From: Maribacter flavus
GTDB lineage: Bacteria > Bacteroidota > Bacteroidia > Flavobacteriales > Flavobacteriaceae
DNA length: 64,000 bases
Direction of reading: 5' to 3'
NCBI RefSeq assembly: GCF_008386635.1
Contig: NZ_VUOE01000002.1
Coordinates: 1,191,848 to 1,255,847 of the forward strand
The position numbers and the translations under genes are program-made. This document shows positions 27,308-36,202 of this stretch, piece after piece. Under the pieces are notes generated by a model. That model was given only the letters and a program-made list of their open reading frames with translations. It made no database searches and was not told the origin of the DNA. Each line of letters starts with the position of its first letter. Position 1 is the stretch's first letter.

Positions 27308-28996
27308 TTACAATGTATTTTTAGGGTTAAAACTTGATTTTAATGATACGGTTTTATTGAAAACCAGATTACTAGCGTTACTATTTTCATCTACTCTATA
27401 ATATCCTAGTCTTTGAAACTGATATCTGTCTCCTATTTCGGCCTTCTCAACGGATGATTCAGCAAGCGCTTTTTTGTTGACTGTAAGCGAAGTTGGGTTT
27501 AGAAATTCCATAAAATCTTTTCCTTCGTGTCCTTCGGGCATCGGGTCATTGAACAATCTGTCATAATTACGAACTTCAATACCGACCGAATGCTTCATAC
27601 TCACCCAATGCAGCGTGCCTTTTACCTTGCGTTTACTTTCTTCTGTATTGCTGCCACTCTTACTTTTGGGGTCGTAGGTACACTTAATCTCGGTTATTTT
27701 GCCTTTGCTGTCTTTTACCACTTCGTTGGCTTTAATGATATACGCTCCTTTTAATCGAACTTCCTTACCCAATGTCAATCTAAAAAACTTGCGATTGGCA
27801 TGTTCTTTAAAGTCCTCTTGCTCGATAATCAATTCCTTGGAAAATGTTACTTTTCTGAAACCAGATTGTGGATTTTCAGGATTATTTTCTATTTCCAGAA
27901 TTTCTTTCTCCTTATCATAATTAGTGATGGTTAGTTTTATTGGGTTTACGACAACCATGACACGCTGTGCGGTTGCATTGAGTTCTTCCCTGATACTGTG
28001 CTCCAACAATGCAATGTCGGAGACATTGTCGCGTTTTGAGATGCCCGCTTTCTCGCTGAATGATTTTATCGAGTTAGGCGTATAGCCTCTTCGTCTTAAT
28101 CCGGCAATTGTGGGCATTCTTGGATCATCCCAACCTGAAACGAGACCTTTTTCGACCAATTCCCCTAATTTTCGCTTGCTCAATACGGTATAACTTAAAT
28201 TTCGTCGAGCAAATTCAAACTGGTGTGGAACTAATTCTTTTTCGATATTAATCTGATTTATGAACCAATCATATAACTCTCTATGCGACCCGAACTCCAA
28301 GGTGCAAAGTGAATGTGAAATCCCCTCTATAAAATCGGATTGTCCATGTGCCCAATCGTACATTGGATAAATATGCCAATCGTTACCCGTTCTATGGTGG
28401 GCCTTATTTACGATGCGGTACATTATGGGGTCGCGCATGAGCATGTTTGGCGAGGCCATGTCTATTTTGGCACGTAACACTCTTGCCCCTTCAAGAAACT
28501 CGCCCAATTTCATTCGCTGGAACAAATCAAAGTTTTCCTCGGGCGTACGATTTCTGTATGGGCTGTTTTTGCCCATGTTCGTGGGGGTTCCTTTCTGTTC
28601 GGCTATTTCTTCCGAGGTTTGATCATCAACATAAGCTTTACCCTTTTTTATTAAAAGTATAGCCCAGTCGTACAATTGCTGAAAATAGTCCGAGGTGTAG
28701 CGCTCTTCGCTCCATTTGAAGCCCAACCATTTGATATCCTCTTTAATGGCATCGACAAACTTTTGTTCTTCCTGGGTGGGATTGGTGTCATCAAACCTCA
28801 AATATATCGGGGCGTTATACTTCAACGCCAACCCAAAGTTCAAGAACAAAGAAGCCGCATGCCCAATATGTAGATACCCATTAGGTTCTGGCGGAAACCG
28901 AAATTTTAAGCTATCCACTTTGAGACCGGTATCCAAATCATGGACAACCTGTTCTTCCAAAAAATTGGAGGTTTTTTGGTTGGTACTATTTGCCAT
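27308..28996 (-). CDS. glnS: Glutaminyl-tRNA synthetase
   Basis: This 562-residue class I synthetase charges tRNA-Gln. The HIGH motif is PEPNGYLHIGHA, the KMSKS counterpart is VLSKRKL, and the anticodon-binding beta-barrel domains occupy about residues 340-555. Length and domain order match bacterial GlnRS with no damage. A housekeeping synthetase inside a mobile island is unusual; such genes are either spare copies or resistant variants. The gene is tightly coupled to gap downstream. Confidence 0.95.
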   Translation of the reverse strand: MANSTNQKTSNFLEEQVVHDLDTGLKVDSLKFRFPPEPNGYLHIGHAASLFLNFGLALKYNAPIYLRFDDTNPTQEEQKFVDAIKEDIKWLGFKWSEERYTSDYFQQLYDWAILLIKKGKAYVDDQTSEEIAEQKGTPTNMGKNSPYRNRTPEENFDLFQRMKLGEFLEGARVLRAKIDMASPNMLMRDPIMYRIVNKAHHRTGNDWHIYPMYDWAHGQSDFIEGISHSLCTLEFGSHRELYDWFINQINIEKELVPHQFEFARRNLSYTVLSKRKLGELVEKGLVSGWDDPRMPTIAGLRRRGYTPNSIKSFSEKAGISKRDNVSDIALLEHSIREELNATAQRVMVVVNPIKLTITNYDKEKEILEIENNPENPQSGFRKVTFSKELIIEQEDFKEHANRKFFRLTLGKEVRLKGAYIIKANEVVKDSKGKITEIKCTYDPKSKSGSNTEESKRKVKGTLHWVSMKHSVGIEVRNYDRLFNDPMPEGHEGKDFMEFLNPTSLTVNKKALAESSVEKAEIGDRYQFQRLGYYRVDENSNASNLVFNKTVSLKSSFNPKNTL

Positions 28997-29010
28997 TTAG
29001 ATATGGTGCC

Positions 29011-29286
29011 TTAATGATTATGCGCATAGTTCACCTTACAGGTCTCGCACGTAAACGTATTTTCCTTAATGGTAATCTTATCCAATTTTCTGGCGACATC
29101 GGCCACGAAACTGTTGTAGGTCTCCTTACTCGGATTCCCGTTTTGTCCCTTCATGAATTTGTAGTACTCGCCATCATATTCATAGCGGCCCCAACAATTC
29201 GGGCATACTCCTTCGGGTGCTGCACCTGTTTCTTCATTGTTCTGTTTTTTCTTGAAATAAGTTTTTATGTTTTCAATTAGTCCCAT
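29011..29286 (-). CDS. Small zinc-ribbon-like protein with two CxxC pairs
   Basis: A 91-residue protein starts MGLIENIKTYFKKKQ, preferred over an upstream frame at 29319. The cysteine pairs CPNC (PEGVCPNCWGRYEY) and CETC (FTCETCKVNYAHNH) probably bind one zinc ion. Similar proteins are found in Flavobacteriaceae, with no known function. It stands 14 bases before glnS in the cargo operon. Confidence 0.7.
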   Translation of the reverse strand: MGLIENIKTYFKKKQNNEETGAAPEGVCPNCWGRYEYDGEYYKFMKGQNGNPSKETYNSFVADVARKLDKITIKENTFTCETCKVNYAHNH

Positions 29287-29346
29287 ATAAAAAGTTTTGG
29301 TGTTAACATCTTTAAACAATGCGATGAAGGTAAATTCAATTCCCTA

Positions 29347-30567
29347 TCATTCCGCTAGCACTTCGGTGTCAAAATGAACCTCGCTCGCAACAGTCTTATG
29401 TACAGGACAACGTGAAGCTATATCCTTCAACTTCTCTTTTTGCTCGGTGGTCAAATCGCCAATGAATTTCAATTTTTTGTTGATATGATCGATTCTTCCC
29501 GGATTTTCAAAGTCGCCTTGAAGTTCATCGGTATGTTTTTTTGAATGTGTGATATACACGTACACTTCCCTTAGGTCCCATTCTTTTCTTTCTGCGTACA
29601 ATTTTACGGTCATGGCCGTGCACGATGCGATGGCGGCGGTCAGATAATCGTATGGTCCAGGTCCATAATTATCCCCCCCGACCGAACCAGGCTCGTCAGC
29701 GATCATGTTATGGTGCTTGGTCTGCATCTGCGTAGTAAAATTGTTCTCGGTCAAATCGAGGTGGGCCACGAGCTGCTCTCCTTCCGGTTCCAACATCTTG
29801 TTTTCCATTGGCTCAAAATAGCGTTCCACCCAAGCCCCGATAACGTTGCCAATATACATACTGTCGTTCTTATTGGTAAGCAAATGGTCGGCACCATCAA
29901 GTGTTACGAAACTTTTAGGATGGAATGCCGCGACAAAAAGATTATGGGCATGGTCGGGTTTAACAATCCTATCCTGTGGGGAATGCATTATCAAAATGGG
30001 TTTCCTGAGTTTTTTGGTTACATCGAGCAAATCGGTATTGCTGAAATCCTCGACAAAGTCGGAATCTATGATGAATGGTCGCCCCCCTAATTCAACTTCG
30101 GCCTTACCGTATGACTTTACATCTTCCAAACCGGATTCAAATTGTTTTTTGGTATGCTCAATGTTCGAAGGAGAACCGATGGTGGCAACAGCCTTGATAT
30201 CTTGAATTCTTGAAGCCGCCATGATCGAAGCCGAACCTCCCAACGAATGCCCAATCAATAACTCCGGTGCCTTATAGGTTTCCTTTATATAATTATGAAC
30301 ATCAATAATATCGTTGACGTTGGCAGAAAAATGGCTTTCTGCGAATTCGCCCTGACTTCTTCCAAGGCCCGTAAAATCAAACCGTATGACCCCAAACCCA
30401 TAATTGGTCAAAGTTCTGGTAATATTCCGAACAGCCGTCATATTGCTGCTGCAGGCAAAACAATGTGAGAATATGGCATATCGATTCGGTTTCTGATTGG
30501 CAGGAAGTTCCAAAAGCGCATGCAATTCGTGTCCTTTTCTATTAGGTATCTTGAGTTTAACGTTCAT
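29347..30567 (-). CDS. Bifunctional alpha/beta hydrolase-OsmC protein
   Basis: This 406-residue fusion has an alpha/beta hydrolase at about residues 1-255 (nucleophile in [11 protein letters not shown], catalytic-type Asp/His near HSPQDRIV and DGADHLL) followed by an OsmC/Ohr-like domain (about 270-400) with the two cysteines of the peroxidase site in [10 protein letters not shown] and ASRCPVHKT. OsmC domains reduce organic hydroperoxides through these cysteines. The hydrolase substrate is unknown. This fits the redox-repair theme of the operon. Confidence 0.92.
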   Translation of the reverse strand: MNVKLKIPNRKGHELHALLELPANQKPNRYAIFSHCFACSSNMTAVRNITRTLTNYGFGVIRFDFTGLGRSQGEFAESHFSANVNDIIDVHNYIKETYKAPELLIGHSLGGSASIMAASRIQDIKAVATIGSPSNIEHTKKQFESGLEDVKSYGKAEVELGGRPFIIDSDFVEDFSNTDLLDVTKKLRKPILIMHSPQDRIVKPDHAHNLFVAAFHPKSFVTLDGADHLLTNKNDSMYIGNVIGAWVERYFEPMENKMLEPEGEQLVAHLDLTENNFTTQMQTKHHNMIADEPGSVGGDNYGPGPYDYLTAAIASCTAMTVKLYAERKEWDLREVYVYITHSKKHTDELQGDFENPGRIDHINKKLKFIGDLTTEQKEKLKDIASRCPVHKTVASEVHFDTEVLAE

Positions 30568-30569
30568 AG

Positions 30570-31097
30570 TTATTTACTTAAATGGGTTAATTCTTCGGTT
30601 TTGGTGTAGGCATTGTAAGAACTTAAAAGCAACTTCAACTTAGGGTTGATAAAGTTCTCGCAAAAAGGTTTTTCAGGATTTTTATAGTAATAGTCCCTAA
30701 AATTTTCTTCAGAAGGCTTGAATGCTTTGTAGGGCAATGTCTTGGTAATCAGAGCATCATCGAATTCAGATTGCAAGGGCTTTAAAATCGAATCGACCTT
30801 ATTTTGCTGCGCTACTGAAAACACATATATGGCAGAACGGTATTTTTCACGCATGCTATGGTCCGACGTACTTTTATGCGTTCGCAAATGCACTTCAATA
30901 AGTATTTCCAACGGAATTATCTCTGGATAAAAATGTACGATGACCGCTTCGGAAAACGAACTGTACATTCCCTCGGAAGCAATCCAGCCTTGCTCCACTT
31001 TTTCTACACCCTTCAACGATTGAAATACCGCCTCGGTGCACCAATGGCATCCTCCGCCAAATCCTATTTTCGCTAATTTATCCACTCCTGATTTCAC
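30570..31097 (-). CDS. msrA: Peptide-methionine (S)-S-oxide reductase, first of three (variant active site)
   Basis: This 175-residue MsrA-fold protein reduces methionine S-sulfoxide in proteins. The active-site segment reads [19 protein letters not shown], with catalytic C17 and His in place of the usual Phe. It lacks the typical GGxxxNPTYxxVCxGxTGHAE loop and has shorter [20 protein letters not shown], so it belongs to a diverged subgroup. The end overlaps the preceding DUF2721 gene by four bases, indicating coupled translation. Confidence 0.85.
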   Translation of the reverse strand: MKSGVDKLAKIGFGGGCHWCTEAVFQSLKGVEKVEQGWIASEGMYSSFSEAVIVHFYPEIIPLEILIEVHLRTHKSTSDHSMREKYRSAIYVFSVAQQNKVDSILKPLQSEFDDALITKTLPYKAFKPSEENFRDYYYKNPEKPFCENFINPKLKLLLSSYNAYTKTEELTHLSK

Positions 31098-31486
31098 AAA
31101 TTATGGTTGTGCTCATGCTGTTGCATTCGTATACCCACCGCCCTAAAGGCGTACCAAATCAATAGTCCCAGAGCCAAAAGCACCAGAAGCGTACCTATAT
31201 ATAAGCTAAGGCTCGAAAGGTTATAATGCGATATGGTTTGCTTTACGGCACCAAGGATTCCCGATAAAACATAAAGCCCCGCAGCCAGATATAACAGAAC
31301 GGAAGCGCGGGTCAATCGCCCCAATTGCTTGATTTTCTGATCTGAAATGTTGTGTTGGAACGGTGAACACTTTTCTTGCAGCAACGAACTGATTTCCGCG
31401 CTCAAGGTCATCATCTGACTAGTTGTCGAGAGAATCAACATTCCCAGACCAGGCAAAATCGTAATGGGCAAATACCATTCGTACAT
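31094..31486 (-). CDS. DUF2721-like membrane protein
   Basis: This 130-residue protein has three hydrophobic helices: LPITILPGLGMLILSTTSQM, RASVLLYLAAGLYVLSGILG and LYIGTLLVLLALGLLIWYAF. The pattern resembles DUF2721, judged by eye. The C-terminus is His-rich ([10 protein letters not shown]). Function unknown. It overlaps msrA downstream by four bases. Confidence 0.7.
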   Translation of the reverse strand: MYEWYLPITILPGLGMLILSTTSQMMTLSAEISSLLQEKCSPFQHNISDQKIKQLGRLTRASVLLYLAAGLYVLSGILGAVKQTISHYNLSSLSLYIGTLLVLLALGLLIWYAFRAVGIRMQQHEHNHNL

Positions 31487-31498
31487 TCTCTTAGGATT

Positions 31499-31783
31499 CT
31501 AGGATTCAATAACTTCAACGCCTTTCCAAAAAGCGACATGGTCCTTGATGCCTTTGGCCAATTCCGAGGGATTCTTATAGTACCAAGCTGCATCGGCATT
31601 CTCCTTTCCGTTTACTTCCAAACTGTAATAGGATGCCTGACCCTTCCATGGGCAGGTGCTGTGAAAGTCGCTTGATTTAAAGAATTCTTTCTTAATACTT
31701 TCCGGGGGGAAATAGTGATTTCCCTCAATGACTACGGTGTTATCGCTTTCTGCGATGACTTGATCGTTCCAAATTGCTTTCAT
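31499..31783 (-). CDS. DUF427 domain protein (short form)
   Basis: A 94-residue single-domain DUF427 protein: MKAIWNDQVIAESDNTVVIE, HYFPPESIKKEF, then STCPWKGQASYYSLEVNGK and AAWYYKNPSELAKGIKDHVAF. The cysteine in TCPWKG is conserved in the family. I choose the ATG at 31783, placed 16 bases after the stop of the upstream gene with a purine-rich ribosome site. A second, longer DUF427 protein lies at 40069. The biochemical role is unknown. Confidence 0.82.
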   Translation of the reverse strand: MKAIWNDQVIAESDNTVVIEGNHYFPPESIKKEFFKSSDFHSTCPWKGQASYYSLEVNGKENADAAWYYKNPSELAKGIKDHVAFWKGVEVIES

Positions 31784-31799
31784 AGTTTCTACTTTTGAA

Positions 31800-32273
31800 T
31801 TATTCATTTTCGTTTTTCTGGGATACGTCAAGCAACTCCCCTATTTTTAAATCCAATCGCAACAGGGCGTTGTTGGGGTCGGAACCGAAGATGGAATAGA
31901 CCAACTTCCCCTCGCTGTCAAGCAATATCCAATGCGGGGTACCGCCTGCCTCGTAACTATGGAAGGTCTCTGCCAGATTCGCATCCTTGAAAAACGGAAA
32001 ACGGATGTAATAGTCTTCCTTCGCTTTTTCAAAATCCGACACCTCATATTCAGGCCCTTCAAACCGCGTATGGATTCCCAACACCTTAATATGTTCCCCA
32101 TTTTCGACTACTACCCTATTCGCATAGGGCAATGCCCTGCCTTTACAGCCTGGGCATCCCAAATTGAAAAAAAGGATGAGCAACGGCTTGCCTTTAAAAT
32201 CTTTAAGCGAGGGAACTTCCTCCGAAAAAATCGGAAGCAAATTCCATTCGGGTATTGGCTGGTTCAATTCCAT
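31800..32273 (-). CDS. AhpC/TSA-TlpA-like thioredoxin-fold protein
   Basis: This 157-residue thioredoxin-fold protein has a CPGC active site (LGCPGCKGRALPYANRV), a cis-proline in GGTPHWILLD and the sequence KDFKGKPLLILFF typical of the TlpA/AhpC group. No signal peptide is seen from this start (MELNQPIPEW), so it is probably cytoplasmic. It could be a thiol-disulfide oxidoreductase or a peroxiredoxin-like reductase. Its frame overlaps the 3' end of the aldo/keto reductase gene by ten bases. Confidence 0.8.
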   Translation of the reverse strand: MELNQPIPEWNLLPIFSEEVPSLKDFKGKPLLILFFNLGCPGCKGRALPYANRVVVENGEHIKVLGIHTRFEGPEYEVSDFEKAKEDYYIRFPFFKDANLAETFHSYEAGGTPHWILLDSEGKLVYSIFGSDPNNALLRLDLKIGELLDVSQKNENE

Positions 32274-33223
32274 TGCAGTTCTTTTCTTTCGTTCCAATAG
32301 GCCGATGGTGCAATGGCAAACGAACGGAGCCTATCCATTTCATCGTAAGCCAGTGAAAATGTATCCGCCTTTAGGTTTGCCATCAAATGTGCCTCGTTAC
32401 TGGCACCGCTCAACACATTGGCATTTTTAAAACTATCCATCGCAAAACGTAAGGCGATAGCGTCTGCCCCAACCCTATATTTCTTTGCCAACCCTTTCAT
32501 TTCGTTATAAAGTGGGGCATAGCTTTTGTAATCATCATTCGGGATCAACCTGCCATTGGCCAGTACCTCTTTGATTAAAATAGGGCTATCAAGTTGCTCC
32601 AATTCGTTTTTCATTGTGGCGACACTTTGGTCGAGCAGATTAAAGGTAAACTGAACGGATTGGAACAGTCCTTCATTTTCAACTTGAACCGTCAAGGCCT
32701 TTTTCAATACGTCAACCTGGTTGCTTCCCGTAACCGTCAGTCCGATTATCAGGCCAAACTTCTTTTTTAATTCATACAGTTGGTTCAGCACTTCTGTATT
32801 TTCCAACACTCCCGATTCAAAGGTTGCGGAATGAATCTGATACAGTTTCAAATGGGGCAGCAAGGCCCTCGAAACCGCCCATTGTTCGTTCAATTTGTTA
32901 AGCGAATGTTCCTTGATCTCATGCTCCGTGGCATTCGGGTCGAAATTGGCGACATAAGTATAGCCCCATTTTGTGCTTACGATGAGGGACGGGTCGTTCT
33001 TTTCCTTGATCCAGTCTATCAACAAGTCCTCGGCCAGCCCATAGTTGGGCGCGGTGTCAAAATGCCGTACGCCTTTCCTGTATGCGGTCTCGAGCACCTC
33101 AACCCCTTTTTTGCGGAAAGCTTCCAACGAAAACTCGGTATCCGGATCTTCTTGTTTGATGTTGATGTACACCGGCCTTCCGATGGCTGCAGTACCCAAT
33201 GCTATGTGCCCTCCTTTTAGCAT
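32264..33223 (-). CDS. Aldo/keto reductase
   Basis: This 319-residue TIM-barrel oxidoreductase of the AKR superfamily has GVRHFDTAPNYG (catalytic Asp and Tyr), VSTKWG (Lys) and YQIHSATF (His), then GLTVTGSNQV. It would reduce aldehydes or ketones with NAD(P)H, perhaps reactive carbonyls formed by oxidation; the substrate is unknown. It overlaps the thioredoxin-fold gene and begins one base before the end of the AhpD-like gene. Confidence 0.9.
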   Translation of the reverse strand: MLKGGHIALGTAAIGRPVYINIKQEDPDTEFSLEAFRKKGVEVLETAYRKGVRHFDTAPNYGLAEDLLIDWIKEKNDPSLIVSTKWGYTYVANFDPNATEHEIKEHSLNKLNEQWAVSRALLPHLKLYQIHSATFESGVLENTEVLNQLYELKKKFGLIIGLTVTGSNQVDVLKKALTVQVENEGLFQSVQFTFNLLDQSVATMKNELEQLDSPILIKEVLANGRLIPNDDYKSYAPLYNEMKGLAKKYRVGADAIALRFAMDSFKNANVLSGASNEAHLMANLKADTFSLAYDEMDRLRSFAIAPSAYWNERKELQWN

Positions 33224-33685
33224 CTAATCCACATACGGGGTTTCGCCCTGTGCGAGCTTCAGGCGCGTCCAGACATTCATGTTGATCACAATGGCGGCAA
33301 TCTCGGCAATCTCAACCTCAGAGAAATATTGTGTCATTCCTTGATGGTAACGCTGAAAATTTTTGTTGCTTCCCTCGGTCAGCACATCGCAATATTCGAG
33401 GGCCGTTTTCTCTTTTTTGGTAAACAGCTCGCTATTCCACCAAGACGATATATTGTCCACTTTGGCCTCATCGATTCCTATGTCGCGCGATGTTTTGGCG
33501 TGGAGAATGATACAGTACGCACATTCGTTTTTTTGTGCTACCCGCAAGCGCAACAGCTGTGCCAACTTTTTGTCCGTTTTTAAGTCCGCGGTATATCCGA
33601 AAGCCTGGGCCATTTGTTTGGCAATTCCCAAGAAGGGCGTGCTATCGGGGTCAAATCGTGTATTCTTGAATTTTACGTCACTCAT
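33224..33685 (-). CDS. Carboxymuconolactone decarboxylase/AhpD-like protein
   Basis: This 153-residue helical protein has the AhpD-type redox motif ECAYCIILHAKTSRD (CxxC followed by His) near residues 54-62. In AhpD this site reduces a lipoyl or peroxiredoxin partner. Here a peroxidase-coupled role fits the neighbours but is not proven. Its stop directly precedes the reductase start. Confidence 0.88.
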   Translation of the reverse strand: MSDVKFKNTRFDPDSTPFLGIAKQMAQAFGYTADLKTDKKLAQLLRLRVAQKNECAYCIILHAKTSRDIGIDEAKVDNISSWWNSELFTKKEKTALEYCDVLTEGSNKNFQRYHQGMTQYFSEVEIAEIAAIVINMNVWTRLKLAQGETPYVD

Positions 33686-33712
33686 AATAAGGTTGTTAAG
33701 AATTTATGGAAA

Positions 33713-33745
33713 GAAGAAGCCCGCGTTCGCGGCGCAAGCTTCTTC
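33713..33745 (-). other. Intercistronic hairpin within the cargo operon
   Basis: The stem GAAGAAGC (33713) / GCTTCTTC (33738) encloses a second stem, CCGCG / CGCGG. It has no T run, so it is probably an RNA processing or stabilising element rather than a terminator. Confidence 0.5.
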
Positions 33746-33752
33746 CATACAA

Positions 33753-34265
33753 TTACGCTTCTTGCGCTTTATTGATAAAACTATCCTCAAATCTTAAAAA
33801 ATGGCAGGTGTAGCCATTCGGATTCTTGACCAAATAGTCTTGGTGGTATTCTTCCGCTGGCCAAAATGTTGACCATGGCTCTAAGGTCGTAACGACCTTG
33901 CCCGGCCATTTACCGGAAGCATCGACCAAGGCGATCATTTCTTCCGCCACGGCTTTTTCTTCATCGTTCTGATAAAAAATCGCGGAACGGTAGCTCGATC
34001 CCCTATCGTTACCTTGTTGGTCGACCGTTGTGGGGTTGTGCATCCTGAAGAAATAATCCAATAATTCCTTAAAGGATGTTTTTGTAGGGTCATAGGTAAT
34101 TTCTATGCCTTCCGCATGTCCAGGATGGTTTTGATAAGTGGGATTATCATTTTCGCCACCTTGATACCCCACTTCGGTATCTATCACTCCGGGACGTTTT
34201 CTGAAGAGATCTTCCATGCCCCAGAAACAGCCTCCCGCTATATATGCTTTCTTGTAGTTATCCAT
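33753..34265 (-). CDS. msrA: Peptide-methionine (S)-S-oxide reductase, second of three
   Basis: This 170-residue MsrA has active-site C13 in [18 protein letters not shown], then the loops [21 protein letters not shown] and [20 protein letters not shown], and the family end [19 protein letters not shown]. It reduces methionine-S-sulfoxide in proteins with thioredoxin. The single active-site cysteine at CFWG (no second Cys at +3) means resolving may use the C-terminal C. It differs clearly from the other two copies, so these are not recent duplicates. Confidence 0.95.
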   Translation of the reverse strand: MDNYKKAYIAGGCFWGMEDLFRKRPGVIDTEVGYQGGENDNPTYQNHPGHAEGIEITYDPTKTSFKELLDYFFRMHNPTTVDQQGNDRGSSYRSAIFYQNDEEKAVAEEMIALVDASGKWPGKVVTTLEPWSTFWPAEEYHQDYLVKNPNGYTCHFLRFEDSFINKAQEA

Positions 34266-34350
34266 AATTTCTAATTCTTGTTACACAATTATTTTAAAAG
34301 AACCGTTGATTGATTCCCTGTAAAATTACTTGATCAACACCGGTTCCGTA

Positions 34351-34647
34351 TTATACATTACTCCTATCAATATTGACATTTTGCTCACTTTTGACCAGCG
34401 ACACGTTTTCTAGAAAATCGATAACTTTCTGTTCGGGCATTTCACAGGGTTTCAACAATCCCTGGCTTTTGGTACGATAGTAATTTAGGCTGATGAAATC
34501 GGTACCCCCCAATTCCTCCGCATAGACTTTAAAGGAATTCCCTTGATTGAAGCTATTCTTAGTGATCCCATATTTTCTACCTTGGTACATTCCTTCGGAA
34601 TAGCTTTCGGGCAGCATTTTTATCTTCTCAAAAATGGGGTGCGCCAT
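34351..34647 (-). CDS. Hypothetical protein of the cargo operon
   Basis: A 98-residue soluble protein: MAHPIFEKIKMLPESYSEGM, with YQGRKYGITKNSFNQGNSFK in the middle and a C-terminal tail. I do not recognise it. The pattern near the start is reminiscent of small flavobacterial orphan proteins. It lies nine bases after the gene at 34656 and before msrA on the same strand. Confidence 0.6.
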   Translation of the reverse strand: MAHPIFEKIKMLPESYSEGMYQGRKYGITKNSFNQGNSFKVYAEELGGTDFISLNYYRTKSQGLLKPCEMPEQKVIDFLENVSLVKSEQNVNIDRSNV

Positions 34648-34655
34648 CCTATTCC

Positions 34656-35216
34656 TTATTCCGGATTTTTATAATCGTTGACCTGTAATCTTTCGTCGCG
34701 AATGATGCTCGTGACCAACCAAACATATTGTTCCACTTCTTTGTCATAACCCAGCATTGAAAAACTTTGACCAAAGGGACATGCCGGAAAATCGGGGAAA
34801 TTCTTTCGCAATTCGTAACGATGCGGATTTTCGTTGAACTTGCTTTTGTGCACTTTGGGTACAAAGCCAAATTTCAGTTCATTGTTGCTTTCGTCGTGTG
34901 TGAGTACGGTCGGGACTTTTTCGCGAACTTTATTGTTCACAAAGTTGTCGGGCAGCGACGAAAAGTTGTCCAACACATCCAATAAAACCCCTTTTGTGCC
35001 TTTCTTCGGAATGCTTACGGCATAGACCATTGAGGTGTCTTCGGGCGTATCGGAACTCTCAAACCTGTAGGCATAATCCACTTCAAATTGGTCGGCGTTG
35101 TAATCCACATTTTTCGCCACCCAATGCAGTTTTTCTCCCGTCAACCGAAAATCTTCGGTATAACCCACACTATTGAGTTCCTTGACCGTTTCTATCATAT
35201 TGTTTTTTGCTTCCAT
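34656..35216 (-). CDS. Protein with a small Bacteroidota PRPP-synthetase-like-annotated domain plus extra C-terminal domain
   Basis: A 186-residue protein whose first ~95 residues (LNSVGYTEDFRLTGEKLHWV ... YAVSIPKKGTKGVLLDVLDN) match the short Bacteroidota family usually labelled phosphoribosylpyrophosphate synthetase. That label is probably a misnomer, since no PRPP-binding motif is present. The remaining ~85 residues contain FPDFPACPFGQSF and end VTSIIRDERLQVNDY, a domain I do not recognise. A shorter start at the second ATG (MIETVKEL) is possible. It is followed by another orphan in the operon. Confidence 0.65.
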   Translation of the reverse strand: MEAKNNMIETVKELNSVGYTEDFRLTGEKLHWVAKNVDYNADQFEVDYAYRFESSDTPEDTSMVYAVSIPKKGTKGVLLDVLDNFSSLPDNFVNNKVREKVPTVLTHDESNNELKFGFVPKVHKSKFNENPHRYELRKNFPDFPACPFGQSFSMLGYDKEVEQYVWLVTSIIRDERLQVNDYKNPE

Positions 35217-35254
35217 AGTTTTTTCATTTTCAATTTGTTATATCGAACTCGTCA

Positions 35255-35587
35255 TTAGTTCTTCTTTTCGATAGTTCCGTGACCAAAGTGGGCAAAGAAC
35301 TTTTTGCAATACACGATAAGTGTTTTCATCTCATCAAAATCGTTCAAATGGTCGATTGGGAAGTCGCCTTCAAAATGTCCATCGGGCAACTCGGCAATGA
35401 ACCTGATGTTATGTTCGGCCACCACCCCTATAGGATCTTTACTGAACACGATACGTACATCGGGAGCGCCTTGTGCCACCCAAAAGTTGGTCAGTTGAAG
35501 GACATGGCTACCATCATCGTCGGTAATGATAGCTGCATCTCCGAACGCTTCAGGTCCTTCTATTCTTGACTTGGCAACGATTTTCAT
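35255..35587 (-). CDS. DM13-like domain protein
   Basis: A 110-residue protein: GPEAFGDAAIITDDDGSHVL, then LTNFWVAQGAPDVRIVFSKD and TLIVYCKKFFAHFGHGTIE. The arrangement of LxNFxxxxGPDxxxxxS and YCKxFxxxFG is that of the DM13 domain, proposed to carry redox reactions through its cysteine. No signal peptide is seen. Assignment is by pattern only. Confidence 0.75.
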   Translation of the reverse strand: MKIVAKSRIEGPEAFGDAAIITDDDGSHVLQLTNFWVAQGAPDVRIVFSKDPIGVVAEHNIRFIAELPDGHFEGDFPIDHLNDFDEMKTLIVYCKKFFAHFGHGTIEKKN

Positions 35588-35597
35588 TGGTAAGAAA

Positions 35598-35897
35598 TTA
35601 AAGTTGGGATTCGATGGTCTTGGCGAAATCGATATCCATATTACTTACCCCACCGAAATCGTGCGATGTCAACGTAATGTCAACTTTATGGTACACGTTG
35701 AACCATTCGGGATGATGGTTTTTCTTTTCGGCCAAAATGGCGATGCGAGACATAAACCCAAAGGCCTCGACAAAGTTTTTGAACTCCAAGTTCCTTACAA
35801 TACTATCGCCCTTGATCCTCCATTTCGGGGACAGCTCGTGCTGGTCCAATTGCGATTGAATTTCGGTGCCTTTGTACACCGTGACTTCTTTTTTCAT
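35598..35897 (-). CDS. 4a-hydroxytetrahydrobiopterin dehydratase (PCD/DCoH)
   Basis: A 99-residue pterin-4a-carbinolamine dehydratase with the signature [20 protein letters not shown] and TSHDFGGVS, including the paired histidines of the active site. It recycles pterin cofactors in aromatic hydroxylation. No pterin-dependent hydroxylase is in the window, so its role in the cargo is unclear; protecting or regenerating an oxidised pterin is only a guess. Confidence 0.9.
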   Translation of the reverse strand: MKKEVTVYKGTEIQSQLDQHELSPKWRIKGDSIVRNLEFKNFVEAFGFMSRIAILAEKKNHHPEWFNVYHKVDITLTSHDFGGVSNMDIDFAKTIESQL

Positions 35898-35908
35898 GCG
35901 ACCAAGAA

Positions 35909-36202
35909 TTATTTAATGTGCCTTTCGAATACCTCGCCGACCGAAACGTCGTATGATTCAAAAATTTCTGTTTTACCGCGTTCCTTATACTTTTTGTGTT
36001 CTGGGTGCGTATCCCAAACTTCAAAAGATTCGCGGTCCTTAAAATAGACGACCAACATATGGTGCCCATTTTCCCCATCGTACACTTCATGCTTATCATA
36101 GCCTTTAATGGCTGCCACATGCTGCGCCGCATGGCCATAAAGCCTATCGAACTCCTCCTGAAACTCTGGATTCACTTTGTACTTAAATGCCGCTACTATC
36201 AT
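35909..36202 (-). CDS. Antibiotic biosynthesis monooxygenase (ABM)-fold protein
   Basis: A 97-residue dimeric alpha-beta barrel protein of ABM type: [20 protein letters not shown], then [20 protein letters not shown] and [19 protein letters not shown]. The His-rich centre resembles monooxygenases or heme/quinone-handling proteins. It overlaps the DoxX gene by four bases. The substrate is unknown. Confidence 0.8.
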   Translation of the reverse strand: MIVAAFKYKVNPEFQEEFDRLYGHAAQHVAAIKGYDKHEVYDGENGHHMLVVYFKDRESFEVWDTHPEHKKYKERGKTEIFESYDVSVGEVFERHIK

